Shown here: positions 18,499 through 27,023 of the stretch, piece after piece | Position numbering within the stretch: position 1 is the stretch's first letter | Layout of the letters: every line of letters begins with the position of its first letter | From: Halorubrum tebenquichense DSM 14210 | Lineage (GTDB): Archaea > Halobacteriota > Halobacteria > Halobacteriales > Haloferacaceae | Length of the DNA: 64,000 bases | Reading direction: 5' to 3' | Assembly: GCF_000337415.1 (NCBI RefSeq) | Contig: NZ_AOJD01000077.1 | Coordinates: 1-64,000, forward strand | The notes under the pieces: model-generated | Databases searched by the model: none | The model's input: only the letters and a program-made list of their open reading frames with translations | What the model was told of the DNA's origin: nothing | Made by a program: the position numbers and the translations under genes

Positions 18499-19668
18499 AT
18501 GACAACCGTAACACTACAGAACCTACAGAAGGCGTTCGGCGATGTCGTCGCCGTCAATGGTATCGACCTCGAAATCGAAGACGGAGAGTTTCTCGTCATC
18601 GTCGGCCCGAGCGGATGCGGCAAAAGCACGACGCTGCGGCTGCTTGCCGGTCTTGAGGCGACGACTGACGGTCGGATCGAGATGGGTGGACGGGATGTCA
18701 CCGGCGTTGAACCCAAAGATCGGAACGTGGCAATGGTGTTTCAAAACTATGCGTTGTACCCACACATGACTGGGCGGCGCAACATCACCTTCGGAATGAA
18801 ATCGAGCGGCGATTTCAGCGACGCGGAGATCGAGAGTCGGGTCGAAGACGCGGCCGACACTCTCGACATCGAAGACCTCCTCGATCGGAAACCGGAGGCA
18901 ATGTCCGGCGGTGAACGGCAGCGGGTGGCGCTCGGTCGCGCCATCGTCCGCGATCCGGACGTCTTCCTGATGGATGAGCCGCTGAGCAATCTCGACGCGA
19001 AGCTCCGGATCCAAATGCGTGCTGAGCTGGCTCAGCTTCACTCCGCGCTTGAGACGACGACAGTCTATGTCACGCATGACCAGACCGAAGCGATGACGCT
19101 CGGAGAGCGGGTTGTCGTCATGAACGACGGACAGATCATGCAGGTTGACGAGCCGCAGGTGCTGTACGACTTTCCGGCGAACCGGTTCGTTGCGGAGTTC
19201 ATCGGCGACCCGGCGATGAACATGATCCCCGTCGATATCGAGGACGGCCACGCCGTCCACGACGCGTTTACCCTTCCGCTTCCGTCCGTGGACGATTCTC
19301 CCTCGGCTGAGCGGAATGGTACAGGGGACACGCGAATCGGAGATACACGGCACGCGATTCTCGGTATTCGCCCGGAAGATTTCCATCTCTCGGATACACA
19401 GGCAGTTGACGGGCAACCGACAATCGATGCCGAGGTAAATGTGCGGGAGCCGCTCGGAGACAGTCTGCTCTTACACTGTTCGATCGGATCCACACCGTGT
19501 AACATACAGGCGGAGCCGCGAACAGACGTCCGTGCCGGTGAGACGGTGTCTGTGACGTACGACCCTGCGCGGCTTCATCTGTTCGACACTGAGACCGGGG
19601 ACGCGTTCTATCATTCAGAGTCACATATCTCATCTGATGACCAAGTAGTCTCCCAGGTTTCGAAATAG
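18499..19668 (+). CDS. ugpC: UgpC-type ABC transporter ATPase
   Basis: 389 aa of the MalK/UgpC class. Walker [10 protein letters not shown] (36-44), Q-loop FQNYALYPHMT, signature MSGGERQRVALGRAI (about 134-148), Walker B VFLMDEPLSNLDAKLR and switch His in YVTHDQTEAM; the C-terminal 130 residues form the OB/TOBE regulatory domain (GIRPEDFHLSD). It closes the ugpBAEC operon. The ATPases of this class can be regulated through the C-terminal domain. Confidence 0.95.
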   Translation: MTTVTLQNLQKAFGDVVAVNGIDLEIEDGEFLVIVGPSGCGKSTTLRLLAGLEATTDGRIEMGGRDVTGVEPKDRNVAMVFQNYALYPHMTGRRNITFGMKSSGDFSDAEIESRVEDAADTLDIEDLLDRKPEAMSGGERQRVALGRAIVRDPDVFLMDEPLSNLDAKLRIQMRAELAQLHSALETTTVYVTHDQTEAMTLGERVVVMNDGQIMQVDEPQVLYDFPANRFVAEFIGDPAMNMIPVDIEDGHAVHDAFTLPLPSVDDSPSAERNGTGDTRIGDTRHAILGIRPEDFHLSDTQAVDGQPTIDAEVNVREPLGDSLLLHCSIGSTPCNIQAEPRTDVRAGETVSVTYDPARLHLFDTETGDAFYHSESHISSDDQVVSQVSK

Positions 19669-19848
19669 CGCTCCAAGAGAAAACGAGATCTTACGTAGTG
19701 GTAGATCAATCCTTTTGTCTTACGTCCGTACGAGTTGTTATAGACTCCTATGTGACGACAAGGAGAGCTCTGGAGTACTTCTTCCTCGCAAGGAGGTTTC
19801 ATATAAGTGTTCAAGTATCGCTAAGCGAGACTTTTAGCTGAAACGTCA

Positions 19849-20058
19849 ATGTCTAAAACCGATCAGTGGGAGAGGACCAAGGCTCGTTCCGACAGTTATG
19901 AACACGAACACAGATGGCTGTGTCACCAGGTCATCAGCCAACCTAATGGTCCAGACAGGTACACCGTGTCTCCAACTGATGCGACTGAGGAGCAGAACCT
20001 AACGAAATGGCTGACAGTCAATGCCAGTTGTGTTGTTAACCTTGAATTGGCCCGATAG
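19849..20058 (+). CDS. Small protein related to the 8831-9091 product
   Basis: 69 aa. Its C-terminal two thirds resemble the small protein at 8831-9091 (PDRYTVSPTDATEEQNL..WLTVNASCVVNLELAR), but it ends right after the last shared strand whereas the relative has about 17 more residues. It could be a truncated duplicate or a divergent functional copy. An AT-rich region with CATATAAG 45 nt upstream could be its promoter. Function unknown. Confidence 0.5.
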   Translation: MSKTDQWERTKARSDSYEHEHRWLCHQVISQPNGPDRYTVSPTDATEEQNLTKWLTVNASCVVNLELAR

Positions 20059-20165
20059 CAAGTAGCAAATGATAGGAGACAGCGCTGGAACCGCTGACGC
20101 CTCCACCGACACACATCAACAACGGCTGTCCAGTCACCCGATCAGCCTTCGGTTTAGATACATCC

Positions 20166-21032
20166 ATGCGCCGACGAACCTTCCTTAACGAGACGCTTGA
20201 TCGGATCGGACCGTATCTCATCGCTGCTGTCGCTGTCAATCCGATCTGGATCGCTCGCTCCGCTAGTTCAGCATACTCAGACATGAGAACTGAAACACCG
20301 GCTCCACTTCCGAACGAGTCTCCTACAGCCGTCACTCGGACGACAAGCGGTGATGACTACCAAATGAAGTATCACTGGAACGGGAGAAAGACGCCCGGCT
20401 GGGAGCTTCAATTCACAGTTCCACAATCTACATACCACCGTGCTGTCCAGCGATCACTCGGCTATGCTACTGCGTTCGATGCTGCCCGCCAGAACTTTAC
20501 TGCCAGTAGAATCGGGACAAAGCTTGAAAACTCTGAACCAACATCCTCGTTTTCCGCTTCGCACCCGTCTCCAGTTGTCAGATTCGATCGTGCGGTGGAG
20601 TTCGTCCGTTCACTGACGTATATGACCGATCACGACTCACGGAATTTCCCTGACTATCATCGAACTGTAGAGGAGACACTCGTCGATGGCGGAGGTGACT
20701 GTAAGGATCACACATATCTGATGGCAGGAATTCTCTCCCAACCTCCATTCGAGTATCAGACTGCGATGGTGTTTTCGCCTGGACATATGCTGCTCGGCGT
20801 TCACAAAGGCGATTTACCTCCAGAGTACAGTGGATTACCAACGCTTGTAGACACTGATTACCTCGCAGTCGAAACTGTCACGAGCGACCCCATCGGCGTT
20901 TTCGATGAGGGGGTTGTCCTCGCGATATACAACGACGGGTTCGAGTATCTCGATCGGACAGCTATCGCGGAAACAACCATTGATTTTCTTCGTGATCCAA
21001 CCGAATCCCAGATCATTTCGAATATGGATTAG
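20166..21032 (+). CDS. Exported transglutaminase-like cysteine protease superfamily protein
   Basis: 288 aa. The N-terminus MRRRTFLNETLDRIGPYLIAAVAV is a Tat-like or membrane-anchoring signal. A transglutaminase-like core follows: catalytic Cys in GGGDCKDHTYLMAGIL (about residues 178-193), His in FSPGHMLLGVHKG and Asp in LVDTDYLAVE, the usual Cys-His-Asp order. Proteins of this fold act as peptidases or peptide N-glycanase-like hydrolases; the substrate here is unknown. Gene-proximal IS-end-like sequence follows immediately. Confidence 0.75.
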   Translation: MRRRTFLNETLDRIGPYLIAAVAVNPIWIARSASSAYSDMRTETPAPLPNESPTAVTRTTSGDDYQMKYHWNGRKTPGWELQFTVPQSTYHRAVQRSLGYATAFDAARQNFTASRIGTKLENSEPTSSFSASHPSPVVRFDRAVEFVRSLTYMTDHDSRNFPDYHRTVEETLVDGGGDCKDHTYLMAGILSQPPFEYQTAMVFSPGHMLLGVHKGDLPPEYSGLPTLVDTDYLAVETVTSDPIGVFDEGVVLAIYNDGFEYLDRTAIAETTIDFLRDPTESQIISNMD

Positions 21033-21033
21033 C

Positions 21034-21090
21034 GGCTCTATTGAAACCTTCAAACAGTGATAAGTTTCAGAGTCTGTGCTGAATAGAGCG
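21034..21090. repeat. Palindromic IS-end-like fragment
   Basis: Two nucleotides after the transglutaminase stop, GGCTCTATTGAAA begins an imperfect palindrome closing with AATAGAGC (arms 21035-21042 and 21082-21089) and inner arms GAAAC/GTTTC. The sequence resembles termini of haloarchaeal IS elements as I remember them and echoes 13894-13906. No gene is inside. Confidence 0.4.
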
Positions 21091-21218
21091 CGCGCTTAGC
21101 GATCCGTCTACCAAAATTTTGTTGAGTTTACTCGTAACTACGTACTATAATGATATCTACACTTTCCTGCCCAAGATACTCCAAATTTTTAGAGTTTTTT
21201 CACTCAAAAACTTCTATT

Positions 21219-21226
21219 ATATAACT
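21219..21226. repeat. Target-site duplication ATATAACT (left copy; right copy 22811-22818)
   Basis: Exact 8-bp direct repeat abutting both terminal inverted repeats of the IS66 element. Confidence 0.85.
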
Positions 21227-22810
21227 GTACGTGTTTACCCCGAGGCCTCGACGGCCGGCACAGCGTGAGCGCGTGAAATCATCTCATTGCTGCTGACGAC
21301 TCGACGAAGCTCTTCGTAGGGATTGCGTCCCTGCTGGCGCCATGTCGCCAGCAGGGACAAGACCGTCTCGTGAACGAACATTCCTCGATCATTACGGAGC
21401 GTTCCGATGTTTTTCCGGAGAACAACAGGTTCACGAAGTGCGTTCTCAGCCGCGTTATTCGTCGGGGAGACCGCTGGCTCACCGACAAAGGTGAGCCAGT
21501 GGTCGAGCCCACCTTCGATCTTCCCGAGCAGTGTTGCCACTGGTTCGGCGGTCACTGACCGATCAACGAGCGATTTGAGTCCATCCTGGCATGAGCGATG
21601 CATCTGCGCTCGTTCACGAGGGCTTGGGTCGGTCTCCAGCCAGGACTGGAGACCGACGAACATCTGCTTGAGATACCTACAAATCAGTTCTGCTTCCTCG
21701 TAGTCACTCGCAACGTCTTCGGCTTCCCGGAGAAGATGTGCCCAGCACCGCTGAAGCTTCTCGCTAAAGGCTGGATATGCCGTCCACCCATCACAGATGA
21801 CCGTTCCCGCGAAGTCCTCGCCGAGGACTTCCGCGGGAACATCACTCCCACGACTCTCTCTGACCGCGTATAGCGTGTGTTTGCCCGTCCGAAACGTCCA
21901 GATCCACGCTTGCTCACCGTCGCGTTTGATGCCTGTTTCGTCGATGTGAACCACGTCAGCAGCTTGAATCGCTTGCCGGAGTTGCTCGTACTCGCAGCGA
22001 CCGGCGCGCGCAGCGCGCTCGGTCGCGTGCCACGCGGACGCGCCCGAGAGTTCCAGTCCATGGAGTTGCTCGAATCGATCAGCGATCTTCCGGTAGGGAA
22101 GGCGGTGATCGTACCGAGACAGTGCTGCTTGGGCGATGACGTTCACCCCGAACTGCCCCTCATCGGGGCAGTTGGGGTGTGTCGCAACTGTCTCTGTTCC
22201 ACAGGAATGGCAGTGGTAGCAGTGGCGGTTGTACTGGGTGATTTCTGGGGGCTGGGGATCAGGGATCTCCTCGACGAGTCGGGGGCTGACGCCCACCGAC
22301 TCGTCGAAGTGGTCGCCACACTCGGGACAACAGTCACAGGTGACCTCGATTTCTTTGTCGGGATCGGCTGTCGAACGCCACTCCGGGTCGTGACCGTCCT
22401 TCCGACCGGGAGTGCCACCGTCAGTTCGGACATCGTCGTCTTCGTCGTCTTGCTCGGTCGGGGACTCGTCGGTCCCCGACCGTCGCTTGCTGGGTGGAGT
22501 GTGTGGATTCTCGTATTTGCGAAGACGTGTTTCGAGTTCTTCGATTCGTTCGTTCTTCTCTTTGAGTTTTTCCTCCAGCTCGTCGACCTGCTCTTCCATT
22601 TGTAGAAACCGTGAGAGAAGCTCGTCTTTGCTGAGGTCTTGCCTATCCACTATGACCACCTCAGCGTTACCTCAGCAGGGTCACCGGGATGGTCTCCGCG
22701 CGGAGACCATCCCTGAAGTGGATCAACTAGCCCTTGCTGAGGGCACATATCTCTCTGCTTGGCTGCCTGCTACGAGAGAGTGCCGAAATCCACTCGGGCT
22801 AAACACGTAC
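21227..22810. mobile_element. Complete IS66-family insertion sequence with 8-bp target duplication
   Basis: Terminal inverted repeats of 18 bp: GTACGTGTTTACCCCGAG at 21227-21244 and, inverted, GTACGTGTTTAGCCCGAG at 22793-22810 (one mismatch). The element is flanked by the identical 8-mer ATATAACT at 21219-21226 and 22811-22818, the duplication length known for IS66. One transposase gene fills it (1,584 bp), which makes it an IS66-like element without tnpA/tnpB, as in haloarchaeal ISH10-type elements. The intact duplication indicates a recent insertion into AT-rich intergenic DNA. Confidence 0.9.
21235..22659 (-). CDS. IS66-family transposase
   Basis: 474 aa. Domains in order: N-terminal coiled coil (leucine-zipper-like, about residues 10-48), a zf-IS66 zinc-binding region (CDCCPECGDHFD and CYHCHSCGTE), and the DDE catalytic core with Asp in VHIDETGIKRDG, Asp in VICDGWTAYP and Glu in SPTNNAAENALREPVV, plus an IS66 C-terminal segment. 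No frameshift or stop, so probably active. The frame nearly fills the element. Confidence 0.93.
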   Translation of the reverse strand: MVIVDRQDLSKDELLSRFLQMEEQVDELEEKLKEKNERIEELETRLRKYENPHTPPSKRRSGTDESPTEQDDEDDDVRTDGGTPGRKDGHDPEWRSTADPDKEIEVTCDCCPECGDHFDESVGVSPRLVEEIPDPQPPEITQYNRHCYHCHSCGTETVATHPNCPDEGQFGVNVIAQAALSRYDHRLPYRKIADRFEQLHGLELSGASAWHATERAARAGRCEYEQLRQAIQAADVVHIDETGIKRDGEQAWIWTFRTGKHTLYAVRESRGSDVPAEVLGEDFAGTVICDGWTAYPAFSEKLQRCWAHLLREAEDVASDYEEAELICRYLKQMFVGLQSWLETDPSPRERAQMHRSCQDGLKSLVDRSVTAEPVATLLGKIEGGLDHWLTFVGEPAVSPTNNAAENALREPVVLRKNIGTLRNDRGMFVHETVLSLLATWRQQGRNPYEELRRVVSSNEMISRAHAVPAVEASG

Positions 22811-22818
22811 ATATAACT

Positions 22819-23003
22819 AATTATATAAGATGTTGTATATACGCTGTCACAGTCGCGAACGGACGCAGACAACGGCGCATCTACCTCCTGAACGGTCAAG
22901 GGATGGCGGTGGCCCGAGGAACGGGCACCGGTCGAGTCAGCCGCGACGGTCCAGGGAGCCGTTCCGAGACCAAAGGGACGACTTGATGGCTACCGGGTCG
23001 GCG
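22819..23003. other. Short gap between the IS66 element and the anchor-I gene
   Basis: AT-rich at first, then GC-rich towards 23003. It is the 3' side of the minus-strand gene at 23004. No hairpin terminator or gene could be supported. Confidence 0.3.
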
Positions 23004-24845
23004 TCACCGACCGCGGCCGTTACCCTTCCCGTTGCCGTTACCAGGGCCCTTCCCGTTACTGCGGTCCTCATTGCCATTTCCGCGGTCGTCATCCTCGCGT
23101 TCGTCATCGCCGTCGCCCTCCTCTTCGCTAGTCACGCGGAACACCGCTGTCGTCCCGCTGATCTCGTGGCCGACGAACACGAGCGGGTCGTCGGTAGGAC
23201 TCTCCTCGACAGTCGCGAAGTCGAGCCCTTCGGGGCCGAGGTCGCCGGCGGCACTCGCCTTGGCGTCGCCGTTGGCGATCTCGCCCTGGATGTCGAAGTC
23301 GAAGTCCCGGTTATTGACGTAGTCGACGAACGCGGCTTCCTCGGGGTCGGTGATGTCGTAAACCATGACCCCGCCGACGCGCTCGAGGCCGATGAACGCA
23401 TAGTGGCGGTCGCCCACCTGGCCGAGCGCGAGCCCTTCGGGTTCGGGACCCTTGTTGTCGCTGCGGCTGTCGCCCGTGTTCTCCGTATTGTCGTTGTTGA
23501 AGTCCCCGCCGAACCGCTCGCCCGTGATGTCCTCGAAGTCGCTCCCGCTGTCAAACACCAGCTTGCCGTTCGTGGTGAAGATGCTGAACGACCGCCCGCC
23601 GAAGATGTAGAGCTCCTCGTAGAGCCCGTCTCCGTCAATGTCGCCGAGCGTCGTCGTCGCGTTCTTGTTCCCGAGGCTCTCGGGGGCCTGGAGTTCTTCG
23701 ACGCTGTCGATGCCCTCGATCTCGTCGAATTCGAAGGCGTCGGGGTCGAGTCGTAGCTCCGACACCTCCACCTCCTCGCTGAACGAGTCGTAGTCGCGAC
23801 TGTCCCCCTCGTTCGCCGTGACGATGTAGGTCTGCCCGTTCGGGCTGTACGCGCCGATCGCGTCGGGCTGGAGGATGCCGTTGATCGGCCAGTTGCGGGT
23901 ATTCACACCACCGTCCTCGTTGCTGGCATCGAGTTCGTTCCCTGCCAGGCTGAAGTCCTTGAACCCCAGCGGCAGGAGGCGTGTGACCCGCGCCTGCCGG
24001 ATGTCGATCTCGGCGATGGCGTTGTTCTCCTGGAGTGAGACCCACGCCGTCCGCGAGTCGTCGCTAATCGTGACGTACTCCGGCTCGAAGTCCTGCGAGG
24101 CGCTCGCGTTCGGCCCGAAGATGCGGATGCCCTGCTGGCGGAGCTGGTCCTCTCGGCCGTTGAACCGCTGGAATCCCGCGGTGTCGACCGTAGCGTCGTC
24201 AACGTCCTCGGAGAGGTCGACGATGCTAACCGAGCCTTGCGGGTCATACGCGTAGTTCTCCGTGGGCTCACCCTCGTTTGCGACGAGAACCCGCTCGCCA
24301 TCGGGAGTGAAGGTAACCTTGTCCGGGAGCGGGCCGACAGGCGCGGTACCTAGGAAATCGAGCGTCTCAGGGTCGTAGAAGCCGACCAGCCCGGGGTCCT
24401 GTGCGACGGTCGCCTCGAGCGCGACGGCGACGAGCTCCTCAGACGTTGCCACGCTGTTCGCAGATCCCACGGCATCGAGAGAGCCCACGGCGTCGATCGG
24501 ACTGTTCTCCACGGGCGTCGGATCGGACGGGTCCGCGACGTCGAGCACCTCGACGCCGCCAATGTTGGCGTTGATCACGAACAGCCGCTCGGTCGGGGCG
24601 TGATAGGCGACGATCTCCGCGCCACCCTCGTCGAAAATATCCTGTCCCTCGTAGCGACCGATCTGTTCCAGCTTGACGGCCTGTGAGCCGTCGAACGCAC
24701 TCGCCGCGTCGGCACCTGACGCCCCACTCATCACCTCCGACTCGCTCGCACCGGCCGTGCCCGCGAGCAGTCCCAGAACGGTCCCACCAGCCAGACCGAG
24801 GACGGTCCGGCGTTTCAAATCGTTCGTCTGTTGTGGTTGCTCCAC
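23004..24845 (-). CDS. Tat-exported choice-of-anchor I domain protein
   Basis: 613 aa with GTG start at 24843-24845. Tat signal NDLKRRTVLGLAGGTVLGLLAGTAGA, then a beta-propeller-like body with the hallmarks of choice-of-anchor-I proteins: EIVAYHAPTERLFVINAN, GLVGFYDP, KVTFTPDGERVLVANEGEP, the YIVTANEGDSRDY metal-like block, GPEPEGLALG and GPEGLDF. The C-terminus is a low-complexity DDxRGNGN tail. The family is often annotated beside alkaline phosphatases, and the calcium-rich acidic loops suit an extracellular phosphatase or adhesion role; enzymatic activity is not proven. Location beside ugp and pst genes favours organic phosphate use. Confidence 0.85.
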   Translation of the reverse strand: MEQPQQTNDLKRRTVLGLAGGTVLGLLAGTAGASESEVMSGASGADAASAFDGSQAVKLEQIGRYEGQDIFDEGGAEIVAYHAPTERLFVINANIGGVEVLDVADPSDPTPVENSPIDAVGSLDAVGSANSVATSEELVAVALEATVAQDPGLVGFYDPETLDFLGTAPVGPLPDKVTFTPDGERVLVANEGEPTENYAYDPQGSVSIVDLSEDVDDATVDTAGFQRFNGREDQLRQQGIRIFGPNASASQDFEPEYVTISDDSRTAWVSLQENNAIAEIDIRQARVTRLLPLGFKDFSLAGNELDASNEDGGVNTRNWPINGILQPDAIGAYSPNGQTYIVTANEGDSRDYDSFSEEVEVSELRLDPDAFEFDEIEGIDSVEELQAPESLGNKNATTTLGDIDGDGLYEELYIFGGRSFSIFTTNGKLVFDSGSDFEDITGERFGGDFNNDNTENTGDSRSDNKGPEPEGLALGQVGDRHYAFIGLERVGGVMVYDITDPEEAAFVDYVNNRDFDFDIQGEIANGDAKASAAGDLGPEGLDFATVEESPTDDPLVFVGHEISGTTAVFRVTSEEEGDGDDEREDDDRGNGNEDRSNGKGPGNGNGKGNGRGR

Positions 24846-25497
24846 GGGTGGGGACTCCTAGAGTGACGTATTAATTTTATATAATTTATATGTTTTGAGA
24901 TATAGAGATAACGGGTTGTCTACTGTCCATATCAAACGCTATATTTCTCTTATAACATCTCAAGTGGGGTGTGGAGACCGGCAGCAAGCGATTTGAAGCT
25001 GTCCACGGTTATCCCACCGGACGGCACGCTCGGTCGTCGGAGCGGTAGCCGATGACGCTCACTGTTAGATCAAATAAGTGACCACGGCCATAGCTACGGT
25101 CTTGAGGTGTACGTTGGACATGACCCGGATGGGTCATCTGTTTTCCGACTGGACGCGAACTGCCAGTGCGTTACTGTCAAGGCGAGCGACTTAGCGGCGA
25201 ACGCTCCACACCGTAGCGACCAGAATCTTGGGTACAATCCCTACCGAGGAACGTTAGCTGGCGTGCTGCATCTACGCTCTATATTTTGCACGGATCACTT
25301 ACCAACTGGTGTATGAGTCACCATTTTACTGGGAGGCTGCTCACGAGTACGACCCTAATCCTTAACATTTCATAATATTGGAAAATAGTCCCGGATATGA
25401 TATCAGAGTAATATAGCAATAAGGCGAAAACTACGCGAAATCTGATATCAGAACTAATCAATATGATTAATGAGCGACAAATTCTACTCCGGTAACG
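24846..25497. other. 650-nt gap: promoter of the anchor-I gene and palindromes
   Basis: Close to 24846 the minus strand carries an AT-rich TATA-like tract (24866-24890) suited to the anchor-I gene. From 25080 to 25320 there is a weak protein-like frame (VGHDPDGSSVFRLDANCQCVTVK...) starting at 25107, but no RBS, promoter or recognised domain supports it. The rest is AT-rich and holds TGATATCA palindromes at 25398-25405 and 25441-25452. Nothing else is visible. Confidence 0.3.
25441..25452. repeat. 12-bp palindrome TCTGATATCAGA, copy 2
   Basis: Identical to 7361-7372. A partial copy (TGATATCAGA) occurs 43 nt upstream at 25398. It is 46 nt beyond the stop of the first ArsC-like gene. Confidence 0.45.
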
Positions 25498-26004
25498 TTA
25501 GAGTGACAATGCGTCCCGGATCGACCCGACAATGCCATTCGAAGAATCTGCAGTGGCTCGCATCTCCTTTGCTTGACGTTCAACATCATCGAACAGTGTT
25601 TCTACTCTCGTCTCGATCGCGTCTCGAACTTCTCGTACTGTCTCCATATCCTGACCATCAGGGTTAGCGAGATCCCAGCTCTGCGACTCCACGCCGTACT
25701 GTTCGGGGTTGAACGTGCTAATGGAACATCCCATCGTGATCAGATACTGGGTCTCCTTCAAGTACTCAAGGTCGGCGACGTATCGCGGCGTTTGATCCGA
25801 GATATCGATTCCGACCTCTGCCATTGCCTCGACGACTTCTTCGTGGACAACGTTAGCTGGGTCTGTTCCTCCAGAATGAATTTCGACGATATCCTCAAGC
25901 CCTCGTTCGCTGCGCTCGTGCTCCGCGAACGCCGCAGCCATCTGGCTTCGCCCCGCATTATGAACACAAACGAAATCGATCCGGAGTTTTTCAGTTACTG
26001 CCAT
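25498..26004 (-). CDS. Low-molecular-weight tyrosine phosphatase / ArsC-like protein 1
   Basis: 168 aa from ATG 26004. The phosphatase P-loop C-x5-R is FVCVHNAGRSQMAAAF (Cys about residue 12), with the ArsC-like IHSGGTDPANVVHEEVVEAMAEVGIDIS block. Thioredoxin-coupled arsenate reductases need two more Cys in MGCSxSxxCP; here the block is MGCSISTFNPE, so the final resolving Cys is replaced by Asn. It may use another thiol partner or act as a phosphatase. Compared with the neighbour at 26568, GC is lower and the C-terminus longer. Upstream 15 in-frame codons from 26049 look non-coding. Confidence 0.8.
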   Translation of the reverse strand: MAVTEKLRIDFVCVHNAGRSQMAAAFAEHERSERGLEDIVEIHSGGTDPANVVHEEVVEAMAEVGIDISDQTPRYVADLEYLKETQYLITMGCSISTFNPEQYGVESQSWDLANPDGQDMETVREVRDAIETRVETLFDDVERQAKEMRATADSSNGIVGSIRDALSL

Positions 26005-26069
26005 AGTTAATCTCGGCTGAGGCGGATAAAAATGCTTTATATATGTCAACTATACCCATATTTACCTAC

Positions 26070-26297
26070 ATGGGTATCGACCCCGAACTCACAGTACCTG
26101 GCTCTGAGGCAGCGCCCTATCTTTACGGTTATAGAGAGCTGTAGGAAACCAAGTCGGAGCTGTCGGACAACCAGACGATCCAACGCTAGCAGGCCAGACA
26201 GACCGAGTTCATCGAGCTCTTCCAGCGGACGAACGACGTCATTAGCGAGGAGAGCGGCGAGGAGTTCGCGCGGTCCACCGGAGGTGGATGCTGTTGA
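26070..26297 (+). pseudogene. Cys-ended small gene with two in-frame amber codons
   Basis: From ATG 26070 a single frame of 75 codons reads MGIDPELTVPGSEAAPYLYG... through a helical, Glu/Gln-rich segment to GGGCC and TGA. It is broken by TAG at 26142-26144 and 26187-26189; both would be repaired by a TAG-to-CAG or similar single change. The coherent helical pattern on each side suggests a decayed gene. The C-terminal Cys pair and position between two ArsC-like genes hint at a metalloid-binding protein. I do not recognise the family. Confidence 0.4.
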
Positions 26298-26503
26298 GCG
26301 TCCCCGAGCACGGTTCCGATGCGGAGGGAGCCACCGACGAGGAGGTCGTCGCCGCCGAGGCGTCCGGCGAGGAACTCGCCGCCGCGAAAGACGAATCGTC
26401 GGAGTTCGCATTCACTACGATGGTGATGCAGTGTAACGAGGCGATCGGCGACGAGACGAGGATCGATTACGGCAGCGTCTGCGACGACGACGGCTGCTGG
26501 TAG
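26288..26503 (+). CDS. Acidic small protein with C-terminal Cys motif (71 aa)
   Basis: ATG at 26288 overlaps the end of the preceding broken gene by 10 nt in another frame. The N-terminal half is Glu/Ala-rich; the C-terminal half has TTMVMQCNEAIGDETRIDYGSVCDDDGCW, three Cys that could bind a soft metal or metalloid. Convergent with the second ArsC-like gene (65-nt gap). Not recognised; could be the C-terminal fragment of a longer protein that once included the preceding frame. Confidence 0.4.
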   Translation: MLLSVPEHGSDAEGATDEEVVAAEASGEELAAAKDESSEFAFTTMVMQCNEAIGDETRIDYGSVCDDDGCW

Positions 26504-26567
26504 TGGAGATCGACTGCCGGTAGCGGCGTTCGATAGGAGCCGAGTCGGGTCAACTACCCTCCCCGTC

Positions 26568-27023
26568 TCACTCCGTAGACGGTGTCTCCGATAGGAGTTC
26601 GTCGAACAAGGCGACGACGCGCGCTTCGATCTCGTCGCGGATCTCGCGGACCTCCTCAATCGGACGCTCGTGGGGGTCGTCGAGTCCCCAGTCGCGGTTC
26701 TCACCGTTCCACGTCGCTGGGCACACGTCCGAGGCCGAACAGCCCATCGTGACGACGAGGTCGACCGCCTGGAGCTCCTCGGGCGTCACCTCTCGGGGCG
26801 TCCGGTCGCTAATGTCGATGTCCACTTCTGCCATCGCCTCGATGACGATGTCGTGAACGTGATCGGCGGGCTGTGTCCCGCCGGTGATGATCCCGATCCG
26901 ATCGGCTGCGTCGCGACGGTCACGCTCTCGCTCGGCGAACGCGGCAGCCATCTGGCTCCGTCCCGCGTTCTGGACACAGACGAACGCGATCTGGTGGCTC
27001 GACTGATCGCTGTGTTGAGTCAC
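26568..27023 (-). CDS. arsC: Arsenate reductase, thioredoxin-coupled LMW-PTP type
   Basis: 151 aa. Reduces arsenate to arsenite through a Cys cascade. P-loop FVCVQNAGRSQMAAAF (nucleophile Cys near residue 16), the GGTQPADHVHDIVIEAMAEVDIDIS block and the redox pair in MGCSASDVCP, so all three Cys of the thioredoxin-dependent mechanism are present. This distinguishes it from the neighbour at 25498. No arsenite efflux pump or ArsR gene lies in the window. Confidence 0.85.
   Translation of the reverse strand: MTQHSDQSSHQIAFVCVQNAGRSQMAAAFAERERDRRDAADRIGIITGGTQPADHVHDIVIEAMAEVDIDISDRTPREVTPEELQAVDLVVTMGCSASDVCPATWNGENRDWGLDDPHERPIEEVREIRDEIEARVVALFDELLSETPSTE

Noticed and set aside
25107-25316. 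69-codon frame in the gap before ArsC
   Set aside because: No recognisable domain, promoter or neighbour support.
26142-26189. TAG codons read as pyrrolysine
   Set aside because: No pyl genes or suppressor tRNA in the window; decay is simpler.
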